Shown here: positions 9,284 to 18,468 of the stretch, one piece after another
Layout: the number at the start of each line of letters is the position of its first letter
Position numbering within the stretch: position 1 is the first letter of the stretch
Assembly: GCA_902806435.1 (NCBI GenBank)
Contig: CADCWO010000165.1
Coordinates: 36,304 to 100,303 of the forward strand
Source: an uncultured Synechococcales cyanobacterium
Lineage (GTDB): Bacteria; Cyanobacteriota; Cyanobacteriia; Thermosynechococcales; Thermosynechococcaceae
Direction: 5' to 3'
DNA length: 64,000 nucleotides
Notes under the pieces: model-generated
Told to the model about the DNA's origin: nothing
The model's input: only the letters and a program-made list of their open reading frames with translations
Databases searched by the model: none
Position numbers and translations under genes: made by a program

Positions 9284-9890
9284 TGATGAAGTTAGTGCAA
9301 CAAAATAGTTTTTTTTACTTGAAGGGGTTTAACTGATGCCGGCAGTCATTTTGCAGGTAGTGCCTTTGCGATCGAGTCTCCTCTACAGAGCTAGTCCTGG
9401 TAGGGGTTTTGTTGAGAGGCTATTGCTATTTCTACACGACTCAGGCGTAAAAGCAAATTTCTCTATGCCTAATGAAGCTTCTACCTGAGTGAATGCCTAG
9501 AAGTAGCTTAGGGCTTACTGTTGCCATCAATGAAGTTCAACGACCCGCTTCTTCTGTTAGAAATCAGAGGTTATGGCTCTTACTGCCTCTTAAAGGCTGT
9601 CCTTGATAAGATGCCTAAAGCTGCTTTGCCAGTAATAGCGAGCAGCAATAGATTACATGGTGCTCCTTATCTAGAACGACAAACCCACATAATCACGGAT
9701 ACTCCAACACCCCCCTTAGTGGTTATCAAGATAATTGTGATGACTATAGGCTTTATTTCCTGGTCATAATACTTGCTCAAGATTAAGTGTTGTTCAACTC
9801 AGTTGTCTTAGCAAGGCCAATGGTGTTGTTTTGCTTTCAACCGATTTAATGTCTATGATGCAGGTATATTGAGAAGTTTTGTAAAGCGTT
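9284..9890. other. 607-bp intergenic region without a supported gene
   Basis: Between the ABC exporter (reverse) and the chorismate lyase (forward). It must hold both promoters. An 82-codon open frame at 9521-9769 has no recognisable family and a composition unlike its neighbours, so I do not call it. No tRNA, terminator or strong inverted repeat was seen. Confidence 0.6.
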
Positions 9891-10496
9891 TTGAGCCCAA
9901 AATTTAAGTCGGTTAACCCTGTCCTACTGCCAGCTTGGTACTCGCTTAGCCCTCTCTGGAAAGGTGGTAATGAAACTGTCCAGCAGGGATTGCCCCATAG
10001 CCACTTAGCTCCAGCCTGGCAGATGTTGTTACTGGGAGATGGCTCCCCTACCCGTCACCTGCAACTACTCACAGGAGAGCCGACAGAAGTTGATGTCATT
10101 GATATGTCCTTAATTGGGATGGATCTAGATGATGCCCCAGAGCTGATCGAGGTTGTGCCAGGGCCACGACTGCGCCGTCAAGTTTGGTTACGAACAGCGT
10201 CTGGTCAACGTTTAGCCTACGCTACCTCTTGGTGGGAGGCTAGCCATGTAGATGAGTATTTGCAAAACCGCCACCTGCCTATTTGGTCAAGTTTGGCGCA
10301 ACTGAGAACTGAACTCTACCGTGATATTCAAGGGGTCTACCAAGGCTATTCAAGTACCTTGGAAGCGGCTTTTGACTACCCTGGTCCTTTTTGGGGGCGT
10401 CATTACCTGTTCTGGCATCATGGGCAACCCTTAACCCTGATATATGAGGTCTTCTCGCCTTACCTAGCGAAGTACCTTGGTCCGCCTGAGTTGTAG
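9891..10496 (+). CDS. Chorismate lyase, Ycf21/DUF98 family
   Basis: 201 aa. Members of this family in cyanobacteria cleave chorismate to 4-hydroxybenzoate and pyruvate, the entry step to the plastoquinone head group. Typical segments are WQMLLLGDGSPTRHLQLLTG, an arginine-rich strand (RLRRQVWLRTASGQRLAYA), SWWEASHVDEYL and the C-terminal glutamate region YEVFSPYLAKYLG. The called start is TTG 9891 with only a weak upstream purine stretch. The first about 40 residues are poorly constrained, so translation could start further in. It is divergent from the ABC exporter and convergent with yraN. Confidence 0.82.
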   Translation: MSPKFKSVNPVLLPAWYSLSPLWKGGNETVQQGLPHSHLAPAWQMLLLGDGSPTRHLQLLTGEPTEVDVIDMSLIGMDLDDAPELIEVVPGPRLRRQVWLRTASGQRLAYATSWWEASHVDEYLQNRHLPIWSSLAQLRTELYRDIQGVYQGYSSTLEAAFDYPGPFWGRHYLFWHHGQPLTLIYEVFSPYLAKYLGPPEL

Positions 10497-10563
10497 CGTG
10501 AACTTTGTATCGAGCTCTGATTGACCTAAGGCCAAAAGCTGGGGGAATTGCAACTGCTTGATT

Positions 10564-11064
10564 TCAGATAGAAAAAGCTGATTCTAGATAGGCTTGCAAG
10601 GTAAATTGATAGCCTTTGAGCTGGTTTTGTGAACTCTGGAGCTGTAAAGGTGGCATAGAGGGTTGGGGGCTTATCGCGCTAAACGTGGCTAGGGATGCTT
10701 CTGCCTTCAGAATACTTCTGGAGCGCTGGCAGCAGACTAGCGCAACATCGAAGCGACAGGGTAGGTTTGCAAGTTCTGGGTGCTGTGCCAAAAAAAGTTG
10801 CGCCGTTCTTCCAAGCTTTGCTTGCTTCTGTGGGGTAAGTGCTAAGAGACCATCAGCATCCCAGTTACCTGGGCTACGAGTTTTCACTTCCACAAAAGCC
10901 AAATGAGAAGTAATATGCTTGGCATAGGTGGGTGAGGTTAATTGGGTAATTAAATCAATCTCTCCCCAACGGCACCGCCAACGACGAGCTAAGATTTCCC
11001 AGCTCTGGGTTTGGAGCCAGTGGGCAACTAAGTCTTCTCCTAAATGGCCAATGTCATGTTTCAT
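10564..11064 (-). CDS. YraN/UPF0102 family endonuclease-like protein
   Basis: 166 aa. The N-terminal half holds the family core, which resembles a PD-(D/E)XK nuclease fold: GHLGEDLVAHWL, a WRCRWGEIDLI strand and FVEVKTRS, in which the D, E and K residues are placed as in that fold. The family is widespread in bacteria and its cellular role is not settled. The C-terminal about 45 residues are Ser/Gln-rich and extend beyond the usual about 120 aa. It lies between two convergent or divergent neighbours and is probably transcribed alone. Confidence 0.85.
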   Translation of the reverse strand: MKHDIGHLGEDLVAHWLQTQSWEILARRWRCRWGEIDLITQLTSPTYAKHITSHLAFVEVKTRSPGNWDADGLLALTPQKQAKLGRTAQLFLAQHPELANLPCRFDVALVCCQRSRSILKAEASLATFSAISPQPSMPPLQLQSSQNQLKGYQFTLQAYLESAFSI

Positions 11065-11194
11065 TCAATCGGATGGAGGCAAAAGGTTAGAGTATTTCCG
11101 CAAGCAAAGTTCAAGTTCAGGTAGGATTGAAATGGGATAAACCGAGATCCAATCGTTCGGGGTGGGATCGAAACGATTTGAGAAGTGGTAGGTA

Positions 11195-11707
11195 ATGAAT
11201 CAAAATCACTGGTTTCATGGCTCTGGGCCTCGACGTTTCCGTTTTTGGGTTAAGTTTCTGAGCTTGCTGCTACTGGTACTTAGTACTACTTTGCCCGTCT
11301 TGGCTGAGGACTACAACAAGGAAATTTTGATTAATTCTGATTTCTCTGATCGTGTCCTGACCGACTCTAGTTTTACCAAAGCCAATCTCCGGAACAGCAA
11401 CTTTAGCCACACTGACCTGCGTGGGGTAAGCTTTTTCGCTGCTAACTTAGAGGCCGTGAACTTGGAAGGAGCTGATCTGCGGAATGCTACTCTTGATTCA
11501 GCTCGATTTACGGAAGCGAACTTGACAGATGCGTTACTGGAAGGAGCTTTTGCTTACAATACCCAGTTTGACAATGCGACGATCAATGGTGCCGATTTTA
11601 CCGGGGTCGATCTGCGCTATGACACTCAGAAAAAGCTTTGCGCCACTGCTCAGGGCACAAATCCAGTTACCAACCGCCAAACGCGCTCAACGCTGAACTG
11701 TGACTAA
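11195..11707 (+). CDS. Exported pentapeptide-repeat protein, probably thylakoid lumen
   Basis: 170 aa. Residues about 15-37 are a signal peptide (hydrophobic core LLLLVLSTTLPVLAE, AxA-like cleavage). The mature part carries about a dozen pentapeptide repeats of the A(D/N)LxX type (SKANLRNSNFSHTDLRGV, EGADLRNATL), which form a right-handed quadrilateral beta-helix. It ends in a short two-Cys tail (LCATAQG ... TLNCD) that may form a disulfide. The arrangement resembles the small lumenal pentapeptide proteins of chloroplasts and cyanobacteria, whose function is unclear. Its TAA stop interlocks with the TAG stop of convergent dnaG at 11704-11707. Confidence 0.85.
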   Translation: MNQNHWFHGSGPRRFRFWVKFLSLLLLVLSTTLPVLAEDYNKEILINSDFSDRVLTDSSFTKANLRNSNFSHTDLRGVSFFAANLEAVNLEGADLRNATLDSARFTEANLTDALLEGAFAYNTQFDNATINGADFTGVDLRYDTQKKLCATAQGTNPVTNRQTRSTLNCD

Positions 11708-13791
11708 TTGGATTGGCCTGGCTGGGAGCTTTGTGCTAGATCCAGGAAGGTCACATGTCGCTGCTGATCCAATTGCTGGAGGTAGCGTTTTTCCTTATAA
11801 AAAAGCTGCTGCAACCGCAAGGCCTCCGGGTTAAAGGCGGTATTAATTTGCTGTCGATACTGCGCCTCTTCATCAATCAGTTCTTGAATATGGAGGGCTG
11901 TAGCATCAATCCTAGCTATTAGGTGAGTGTCCGGTGCCTGTTCGCTTTGAGTTGGAGCCGTGGAATAATTAGCTTCTTCCCATAGCTTCAACAGGTGACG
12001 ACAGCGTTTTTCACACATGACACGCTCTAGGCTAGCTGCCGCTGCCGGAATGGTCAGTGCTGGTCGCAAGATGTCTAATTTGGTTTTTTCATCTAGTTCA
12101 AACAGGTGATAGACTTGCTGCATTTCTCGAGGAAATTCGGTACAGCGATCGCGCAGTGTCGCAATTAAATCTACTTCCGGGGACTGCTCCCAAGCCCTAG
12201 ACTGAAAATCTCCATGAGGCGCGAGGGTAGGGGAATTGACTTCAGCTTCAACGTCCAAAATCTGCCGCCACAGAAACCGGTGGTGAGAGAGCCCGAACTC
12301 CAAATCCCTCTGCCCCAAGGCATCGCGAACATCTTGACGGTACTCGGAAGCATGGAGATAGATCCGCAATAATTGAGCTTCTGCGACTTCTCGTAGGCTG
12401 TAGTCCGCTGGTCGCTGCCACTTTTGTGATCGCCCGTGCCAGCGTTGACCACGCACCTGGGTTCGTAAATCCGCTTCTAGCTGTAGGGCTAGCCGGGAAT
12501 CTCCCTGGCTCAATTGTTCGGCGCAATGATGAATGTAGTGAGTTCGCAGGGTGGCATTGGGCAAATTGCCTAGTAGACGCACAACCTCTTGAGTAGCGGT
12601 GTGGAACTGGTCTGCCTGCTTTAAATCCTGCCCAGCCACAGCTTGTTGAATCTGCCAGTCTAACCAGAGGGGAGCTGCCGCCAGCAACTCTTGGTACTCC
12701 TGAGCAGAATAGGTCTGCAAAAATTCATCGGCGTCCTTCCCCTCTGGAATATTGAGGATCCGCAACTGAACTTCGCCCCGGTAGGCTAAATCTTGAATTT
12801 CATTGATCGCCCGTTCAGCCGCTTTCGTTCCTGCTGCATCGGCATCAAAATTGAGGACGACTTGCTTTGACTCTGTGTAGCGCAGCAGTTGCCGCACCTG
12901 GTCCAGGGTGAGGGCTGTACCCATAGAGGCGACAGCGTTGGTAATGCCAACGGCGTGCAGGGCGATCGCATCAAAGTAGCCTTCCACAACAACTGCCTGG
13001 TCTTGTTTAACCACTGCTGCACGAGCCTGGTCTAAGCCAAACAGCGTTTTGCCTTTATTAAATAACTCAGTTTCTGGCGAGTTGAGGTACTTCGGCTGTT
13101 CATCCGTCAGGGTTCTGCCCCCAAACCCAATCGTTCGCCCTTGGAGGTCGCGGATTGGGATGATCAGGCGATCGCGAAAACGGTCATAATAGCCATCCCC
13201 AGACTTGCGGGGCAGAATTAACCCGGCCTGTTCCACCAGCTCAACCGGAAAATGTTTTTGGTCAACCAAATAGTTGTACAAAACTTGCCAACCGGTAGGA
13301 GCATAACCCAGTTGAAACTGCTGAATTGTGGCCGCCTGGAGCTGCCGTGTGGATTGGAGATAATCTAGAGCCGCTGCTCCTAGAGGTTGCTGCAGGGCGT
13401 GTTCATAGAAGCGGGTGGCTAAAGCCAAGATTTCGTAAAGTTGCTCTCGCACCGAAAGCTGACGCTGTAGATCCTGGCGCTCCGACCCTTCTAAAGTTTT
13501 GACGGGAACTTGATATCGTTGGGCTAGATCCAGCACAACTTCGCTAAAGGATCGCTTACCCAACTCCATCAAGAACTTGATCGCGTTTCCCCCAGCTCCA
13601 CAGCCAAAGCAGTAATAAAATTGTTTGCTGGGGCTGACGCTAAAACTGGGAGATTTATCTTCGTGGAAAGGACAGGATCCAGTGAAATCTCTGCCTTGCT
13701 TGCGCAAAACAACGTGCTCGGAAACTACCTCCACAATGTCAGCGGCGTGCCGAACCTGGTCAATCGTGTCTGGATGTAAGCGAGGAACCAT
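11704..13791 (-). CDS. dnaG: DNA primase
   Basis: 695 aa from ATG 13791. Synthesises RNA primers at the replication fork. Domains: the CHC2 zinc finger (CPFHEDKSPSFSVSPSKQ ... YYCFGCGAGG), the catalytic core, the TOPRIM motifs (VVEGYFDAIAL and FDADAAGTKA) and a C-terminal helicase-binding region. The open frame continues 10 codons further to a GTG, but ATG 13791 is preceded by an AGGAAA ribosome-binding site at the right distance and gives the usual start MVPRLHPDTIDQV. It lies downstream of rpaB on the same strand but behind a strong terminator hairpin. Confidence 0.96.
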   Translation of the reverse strand: MVPRLHPDTIDQVRHAADIVEVVSEHVVLRKQGRDFTGSCPFHEDKSPSFSVSPSKQFYYCFGCGAGGNAIKFLMELGKRSFSEVVLDLAQRYQVPVKTLEGSERQDLQRQLSVREQLYEILALATRFYEHALQQPLGAAALDYLQSTRQLQAATIQQFQLGYAPTGWQVLYNYLVDQKHFPVELVEQAGLILPRKSGDGYYDRFRDRLIIPIRDLQGRTIGFGGRTLTDEQPKYLNSPETELFNKGKTLFGLDQARAAVVKQDQAVVVEGYFDAIALHAVGITNAVASMGTALTLDQVRQLLRYTESKQVVLNFDADAAGTKAAERAINEIQDLAYRGEVQLRILNIPEGKDADEFLQTYSAQEYQELLAAAPLWLDWQIQQAVAGQDLKQADQFHTATQEVVRLLGNLPNATLRTHYIHHCAEQLSQGDSRLALQLEADLRTQVRGQRWHGRSQKWQRPADYSLREVAEAQLLRIYLHASEYRQDVRDALGQRDLEFGLSHHRFLWRQILDVEAEVNSPTLAPHGDFQSRAWEQSPEVDLIATLRDRCTEFPREMQQVYHLFELDEKTKLDILRPALTIPAAAASLERVMCEKRCRHLLKLWEEANYSTAPTQSEQAPDTHLIARIDATALHIQELIDEEAQYRQQINTAFNPEALRLQQLFYKEKRYLQQLDQQRHVTFLDLAQSSQPGQSN

Positions 13792-13841
13792 CCGTTTCCT
13801 ATTCTTAAGAGCTAATTCCACCCCTGTTGATGTCTAAAAAG

Positions 13842-13892
13842 TTGAGGAGTGATCAGGCTTGAATGTCAAATTCAAGCCTGATCACTCCTCAA
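13842..13892 (-). terminator. Rho-independent terminator of rpaB
   Basis: A perfect 22-bp inverted repeat (arms 13842-13863 and 13871-13892) with a 7-nt loop. Read on the minus strand, the second arm is followed by CTTTTT. It begins 10 bp past the rpaB stop and sits 51 bp before the dnaG start, so it should separate the two transcripts. The stem is unusually long and mismatch-free. Confidence 0.85.
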
Positions 13893-13902
13893 AGCGGCAC
13901 TA

Positions 13903-14646
13903 CTAGAGCCGCGATTCCGAAACTTCTCCAGGTTCCGTAATTCGCTGAAACAGATAACCGGTACCCCGAGCTGTCAGGATCAACTCCGGGTTACTGGGGT
14001 CTTCCTCCAGCTTGGCGCGAAGGCGCGAGATATGTACATCCACAACTCGCGTATCAACATGACGCTCTGGGGTATAACCCCAAACTTCCTGGAGAATCTC
14101 CGAGCGAGAAAAAGCTTCACCGGAACGCCCTACGAGGAGTTCCAGTAGACTAAATTCCATGCCTGTTAGCCGGATGCGCTCATCTCCTTTATAAACTTGG
14201 CGCTTGTTGGTATCGATGCGCAGGGTGGCAACCTGAATGACGCCAGAGCTCGGAATACCAGCGCCACTAACCTTGTCAACTCGTCGTAGAACTGAACGAA
14301 TCCGTGCTTCGAGTTCCTTGGGAGAAAAGGGTTTAACCACATAGTCATCAGCCCCCAGTTCCAGGCCGGTAATCCGGTCGGCGACATCGCCCAAAGCTGT
14401 TAGCATAATAATTGGCACGTCAGATTCCTTGCGCAGTTCCTGACAAACACCATAGCCATCGAGCTTCGGCATCATGACATCCAAAACTACTAGATCAGGT
14501 ATTTCATGGTGAAAGCTATCAATTGCCTCTTCACCATCAGCAGCTGTGACGACATCATAGCCAATCATTGACAGCCGCGTTTCCAAGATCCGCCGGATAC
14601 TGGCCTCGTCATCGACGACTAAGATTTTTTCCTTGTGATTCTCCAA
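13903..14646 (-). CDS. rpaB: OmpR-family response regulator RpaB
   Basis: 247 aa. RpaB is the essential cyanobacterial regulator (also kept as ycf27 in red-algal plastids) that controls photosystem and high-light genes and is phosphorylated by Hik33/NblS. The receiver domain shows ILVVDDEASIRRIL, the phospho-acceptor Asp in LVVLDVMMP and the Lys in DDYVVKPFSP. The C-terminal winged-helix domain (residues about 145-240) ends in VDVHISRLRAKLEEDP and GTGYLFQ. Length and sequence fit RpaB rather than RpaA. It is divergent from radA, an arrangement seen in other cyanobacteria. Confidence 0.95.
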   Translation of the reverse strand: MENHKEKILVVDDEASIRRILETRLSMIGYDVVTAADGEEAIDSFHHEIPDLVVLDVMMPKLDGYGVCQELRKESDVPIIMLTALGDVADRITGLELGADDYVVKPFSPKELEARIRSVLRRVDKVSGAGIPSSGVIQVATLRIDTNKRQVYKGDERIRLTGMEFSLLELLVGRSGEAFSRSEILQEVWGYTPERHVDTRVVDVHISRLRAKLEEDPSNPELILTARGTGYLFQRITEPGEVSESRL

Positions 14647-14799
14647 CTTCAGCTCCTTGATATAGCTTTGGATGTTTAAAGTTTGATTTTCTTATACTTT
14701 ATCATCAAGTCTTTGGGTTCCTTAAACCCTTTAGGGGGCTGTAGTTCTTATCCAGTCAGTTTTTGAAGCTGCCAGCGTTACTTTGAGTTTTCTTAAGCC

Positions 14800-16278
14800 A
14801 TGCCAAAACTGCGAACCCAATACACTTGCCAGGACTGTGGAGCCGAGTCTCCCCAGTATTTTGGTAAGTGTCCAACCTGTAATAGCTGGAATACTCTGGT
14901 AGAGCAAGTTGCCCCTCCATCCCCAGCGTCTAGCAAAGGCTATCCAGAGATAGCTCGGATTACCGCTAGACCAAAAAATGGCCGCTCCTCAGCACCAGCA
15001 GCGGCTACTGCGGCGCTCACACTCGATCAAATTGCTGATTCTACCGGGTTTCGCTTTTCCTCCGGCTATTCGGAGCTAGATCGAGTTTTGGGTGGGGGAA
15101 TTGTCCCCGGCTCCCTAGTGTTAATTGGCGGTGATCCCGGCATTGGTAAGTCTACCCTGTTGTTGCAAACGGTGAATCAACTATCAACCCAGTACCGTAC
15201 CCTCTACGTCTGTGCTGAGGAGTCCGGTCAACAGGTGAAATTGCGGGCCCAACGGCTAGAAGTCTCTCCAGCTGTCCAAAGGGACAACTTGTACCTATTG
15301 CCGGAAACGGATTTAGAGGCGGTTGTGATTGAGTTGGAGTCTTTAAAACCCCATGTGGCGATTATTGATAGTATCCAGGCCCTATACTTTGCCGCTCTTA
15401 CTTCCGCTCCTGGTTCCGTCGCTCAAGTGCGAGAGTGTACTTCTGCTTTAATGCGCGTCGCTAAGCGCGAAAATATTACGCTATTTATTGTTGGTCACGT
15501 GACGAAAGAAGGGGCGATCGCGGGACCGAAAGTTCTGGAACACCTGGTAGATACCGTCTTGTACTTTGAGGGCGATCGCTTTGCCAGCCATCGCCTGCTG
15601 CGTTCGGTCAAAAATCGGTTTGGGGCGACCCATGAAATTGGGGTGTTTGAGATGGTGGAGCGGGGGCTAGCGGAAGTCGCTAACCCTTCAGTGCTTTTCT
15701 TAGGCGATCGCGCGGAAGCAGCTCCAGGAACAGCGACAATTGTTGCCTGCGAAGGCACTCGACCGATTGTGGTAGAGTTGCAGGCGCTGATTAGTCCTAC
15801 CAGTTATAGTTCCCCCCGCCGCTCGACGACTGGGGTGGAGTACAACCGGTTGCTGCAAATTTTGGCAGTGTTAGAAAAGCGCCTGGGAATTCCCTTGTCC
15901 AAACTCGATGCCTATGTCGCCTCCTCTGGAGGCTTGAATGTGGGCGAACCAGCAGCGGATCTGGGCGTGGCGGTAGCCGTAGTGGCCAGCTTCCGCGATC
16001 GCATAGTTGATCCGGGTACAGTGATCATTGGTGAAGTTGGCTTGGGCGGGCAGGTGCGCTCTGTCTCGCAAATGGAGTTGCGCCTCAAAGAAGCGGCAAA
16101 GTTGGGTTTCAAGCGGGCGATCATCCCTAAAGGTCAAACATTTCCTAACCTAGGTTTAGAGATTATCAGTGTGGCCAAGGTGTTTGACGCGATCGTGGCT
16201 GCCTTATCCAGTGCCTCCCAGCGCGAGGTACAAGCTGTCTCTGACCTGGAACCAACCCACTCTGAGTTAGAAGCGTAA
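14800..16278 (+). CDS. radA: DNA repair protein RadA
   Basis: 492 aa. RadA (Sms) is a RecA-like, DnaB-type ATPase that drives branch migration during recombination. The N-terminal C4 zinc finger (YTCQDCGAESPQYFGKCP, with CNSW) is intact. The Walker A is GDPGIGKSTLLLQ, the RadA-specific KNRFG motif is present (SVKNRFGATHEIG), and the C-terminal Lon-like domain contains GGLNVGEPAADLGVA. The gene is divergent from rpaB (153-bp shared promoter region) and is followed after 13 bp by a carotenoid oxygenase, so the two may share a transcript. Confidence 0.96.
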   Translation: MPKLRTQYTCQDCGAESPQYFGKCPTCNSWNTLVEQVAPPSPASSKGYPEIARITARPKNGRSSAPAAATAALTLDQIADSTGFRFSSGYSELDRVLGGGIVPGSLVLIGGDPGIGKSTLLLQTVNQLSTQYRTLYVCAEESGQQVKLRAQRLEVSPAVQRDNLYLLPETDLEAVVIELESLKPHVAIIDSIQALYFAALTSAPGSVAQVRECTSALMRVAKRENITLFIVGHVTKEGAIAGPKVLEHLVDTVLYFEGDRFASHRLLRSVKNRFGATHEIGVFEMVERGLAEVANPSVLFLGDRAEAAPGTATIVACEGTRPIVVELQALISPTSYSSPRRSTTGVEYNRLLQILAVLEKRLGIPLSKLDAYVASSGGLNVGEPAADLGVAVAVVASFRDRIVDPGTVIIGEVGLGGQVRSVSQMELRLKEAAKLGFKRAIIPKGQTFPNLGLEIISVAKVFDAIVAALSSASQREVQAVSDLEPTHSELEA

Positions 16279-16291
16279 GCCAGGAACCATC

Positions 16292-17749
16292 ATGATCCAC
16301 CAGCCATCCTCCTACCAGAAAGCTACCCAAACGCAGCCTCTGTGGATAAAAGCTCTAGCTGAACCAGGCCAGGAATTTGGCCCGATTGACCTCCGGCTCC
16401 TTAGCGGTGAAGTACCCGTTGGCTTACGCGGTACCCTCTATCGCAACGGCCCCGGTCGTCTAGAGCGGGGTGGAGAACGGGTCCCCCACTGGTTTGATGG
16501 AGACGGAGCAATTCTGGCCGTTCACTTGATGGATGCTGGGGCAATAGGGCTTTACCGTTACATCCAGACTACCGGTTTTCAGGCGGAGTCGCAGTCTGGA
16601 GAATATCTCTACTCCGGCTATGGCCAACTAGCGCCAGGACCCTTCTGGCAACGCTGGGGCAAACCAACCAAAAATACAGCTAATACTTCTGTGATTGCCC
16701 TGCCGGACAAGCTGCTGGCTTTATGGGAAGGGGGCAGTCCTCATGCTTTAGACCTAGAAACGCTAGAAACTATTGGGATTGATAACCTGGGGGCTTTAGC
16801 CAATAACCAGCCTTTCTCCGCTCACCCGAAACGAGCCCCAGAGGCGGGCGATATTTACAACTTTGGTGTTACCTACGGCAAAACCGCCAAGCTTAACTTG
16901 TTTCGGTGTGATTCGACGGGCCAAATTCAACAAGTTGGTGAAGTGCCCTTACCCCGATTGTCATTGGTGCACGATGTTTGCCTAGCAGGGCCCTACCTAG
17001 TCTTTTTCGTGCCACCGCTACAACTGCAAGCCCTACCCCTACTGCTTGGCTTTCGTAGTTATAGTGATGCCCTCCAGTGGCAACCTGATCAGGGAACACA
17101 AATCATTGTGGTTGACCGCCAAACCCTCCAGGAAGTCAGCCGCTATGATACGGACCCCTGGTTCCAGTGGCATTTTGGCAACGGCTACGTTGATCAGGAT
17201 GGGTCGGTAGTCGTTGACTACATTCGCTACCCTGATTTCCAGATCAACCAATGGCTAGCAGAAGTGCCGACAGGCCATCCGCTGGCATCCACGCCAGGCA
17301 AACTCTGGCGGTTGCGATTGGTTCCTGAGACCGGCAAGGTACTGGAAAATACCCAACAGTGGGAGCTAGATTGTGATTTTCCGATAGGACCTGCCTTACA
17401 AGGTGGAACCAAGCCTAATCGCCTCTATCTGGCTGCTGATGCTGACGCTAGCTGGGCCGAGAAAACTGCAGAGATGTATAACAGTATTGCCTGCTTGGAT
17501 TTCCAGACGGGAGGTGTTTCTCTAGCTCAGCCTGGACTGGGCTGTTACCCGTCGGAGCCAATTTACGCCCCTGATCGCTTTACTCCTAATCAAGGCTGGA
17601 TTCTCACGGTTGTCTTTGATGGCAACCGCGATCGCAGTACCTTGCAGATCTACAATGCCCAACAACTGGATGCTGGACCCGTAGCTGTACTGGAACTACC
17701 CCAGATTATCCCGATCAGCTTTCATGGTACCTGGCGGCCTGGGAATTAA
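16292..17749 (+). CDS. Carotenoid oxygenase (RPE65/apocarotenoid-15,15'-oxygenase family)
   Basis: 485 aa. The family cleaves (apo)carotenoids with a non-haem Fe(II) held by four histidines. Candidate ligands are visible in the right order: FSAHPKRA, LSLVHDVCL, FQWHFGNGY and the C-terminal ISFHGTW. The N-terminal segment (PVGLRGTLYRNGPGRLERGG, HWFDGDGAI) is typical of the beta-propeller start. Cyanobacterial members such as Diox1 make retinal from apocarotenals; whether this one takes intact carotenoids cannot be read. It starts 13 bp after radA and is probably cotranscribed with it. Confidence 0.92.
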   Translation: MIHQPSSYQKATQTQPLWIKALAEPGQEFGPIDLRLLSGEVPVGLRGTLYRNGPGRLERGGERVPHWFDGDGAILAVHLMDAGAIGLYRYIQTTGFQAESQSGEYLYSGYGQLAPGPFWQRWGKPTKNTANTSVIALPDKLLALWEGGSPHALDLETLETIGIDNLGALANNQPFSAHPKRAPEAGDIYNFGVTYGKTAKLNLFRCDSTGQIQQVGEVPLPRLSLVHDVCLAGPYLVFFVPPLQLQALPLLLGFRSYSDALQWQPDQGTQIIVVDRQTLQEVSRYDTDPWFQWHFGNGYVDQDGSVVVDYIRYPDFQINQWLAEVPTGHPLASTPGKLWRLRLVPETGKVLENTQQWELDCDFPIGPALQGGTKPNRLYLAADADASWAEKTAEMYNSIACLDFQTGGVSLAQPGLGCYPSEPIYAPDRFTPNQGWILTVVFDGNRDRSTLQIYNAQQLDAGPVAVLELPQIIPISFHGTWRPGN

Positions 17750-17788
17750 GAGTTTACAAGATTGATGTACATACGAGGTCTGGGAAAG

Positions 17789-18397
17789 TTAGCGAACCAA
17801 TCCCTCAACCATGACGCGAGTGATGAAACCTGACAAAGAAGTAACCGTTTGGTTCTCGGAGATTGGGATCTGGCCATCAATCATTAACATTGCCAATCCA
17901 TGAACCAGTGCCCAAGCAGCCCACCCCAGTTGCTTGGCGTCATCTAAACGAATCACACCTGCTTTTTGCCCGGCAATAATTTCGTCAACTAACACCATAA
18001 ATGTCTGTGTTGCTGCGTCTGCTAAGGCGGGGTGCTTTTGTCCATGATCTGCTCCATAAGCGCCAAACATGACGCGATAGCAGGATGGATGCTCAAGGGC
18101 ATAATGCACATAAGCAATGCCGCTAGCCTGTAATTGCTCAACAGGATCAGGAGGTGCCTTCTGCTTTGCCGCCGTCATCTGACGACCGAGCATCTGAAAG
18201 CCCTCCGTTGCCATTGCTGCTAACAGCGCATCCTTATCTGCAAAGTGGCGATAGGGAGCTGCATGGGAAACTCCCACTCGCCGGGCAACCTCTCGGAGGG
18301 ACAAACTGCCAACCTCTTTTTCGGAGACTAACTCTAGTGCCGCGTCAATCAAAGCTTGGCGTAGATCTCCATGATGGTAAGTTTCTGAATGTGTCAT
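17789..18397 (-). CDS. TetR/AcrR family transcriptional regulator
   Basis: 202 aa. The N-terminal TetR helix-turn-helix is clear (residues about 10-55: LIDAALELVSEKEVGSLSL, REVARRVGVSHAAPYRHF), followed by an all-helical ligand domain that fits the TetR_C subgroup with a WHG-like motif (AAWALVHGLAMLMI). It should act as a dimeric repressor released by a small ligand. The gene is divergent from the SnoaL-like gene at 18630, and two 19-bp palindromes lie between them, so it probably represses itself and that neighbour. The effector is unknown. Confidence 0.93.
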   Translation of the reverse strand: MTHSETYHHGDLRQALIDAALELVSEKEVGSLSLREVARRVGVSHAAPYRHFADKDALLAAMATEGFQMLGRQMTAAKQKAPPDPVEQLQASGIAYVHYALEHPSCYRVMFGAYGADHGQKHPALADAATQTFMVLVDEIIAGQKAGVIRLDDAKQLGWAAWALVHGLAMLMIDGQIPISENQTVTSLSGFITRVMVEGLVR

Positions 18398-18435
18398 TGT
18401 TTGTTGATATTTCTTGAGGCCATGTTAGTACCAGC

Positions 18436-18454
18436 ATGTTGACGTTGTAAACAT
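18436..18454. promoter_or_regulatory. Candidate TetR operator 1
   Basis: A 19-bp imperfect palindrome, ATGTTGACGTTGTAAACAT, with half-sites ATGTTGAC and (reverse complement) ATGTTTAC around a 3-nt centre. It lies 39 bp upstream of the TetR gene start. A second copy with the same right half lies 33 bp further on, centre to centre. Confidence 0.65.
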
Positions 18455-18468
18455 CCGGGACTAAGCTT

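Noticed and set aside
9521..9769. 82-codon open frame in the long gap before the chorismate lyase
   Set aside because: No family motif, no ribosome-binding site and low-complexity composition; more likely chance.
14776..14793. HLR1-like direct repeats (GTTACTTT-GA-GTTTTCTT) before radA, which would suggest RpaB autoregulation
   Set aside because: Only a loose match to (G/T)TTACA(T/A)(T/A) and directly at the radA start; not strong enough to report.
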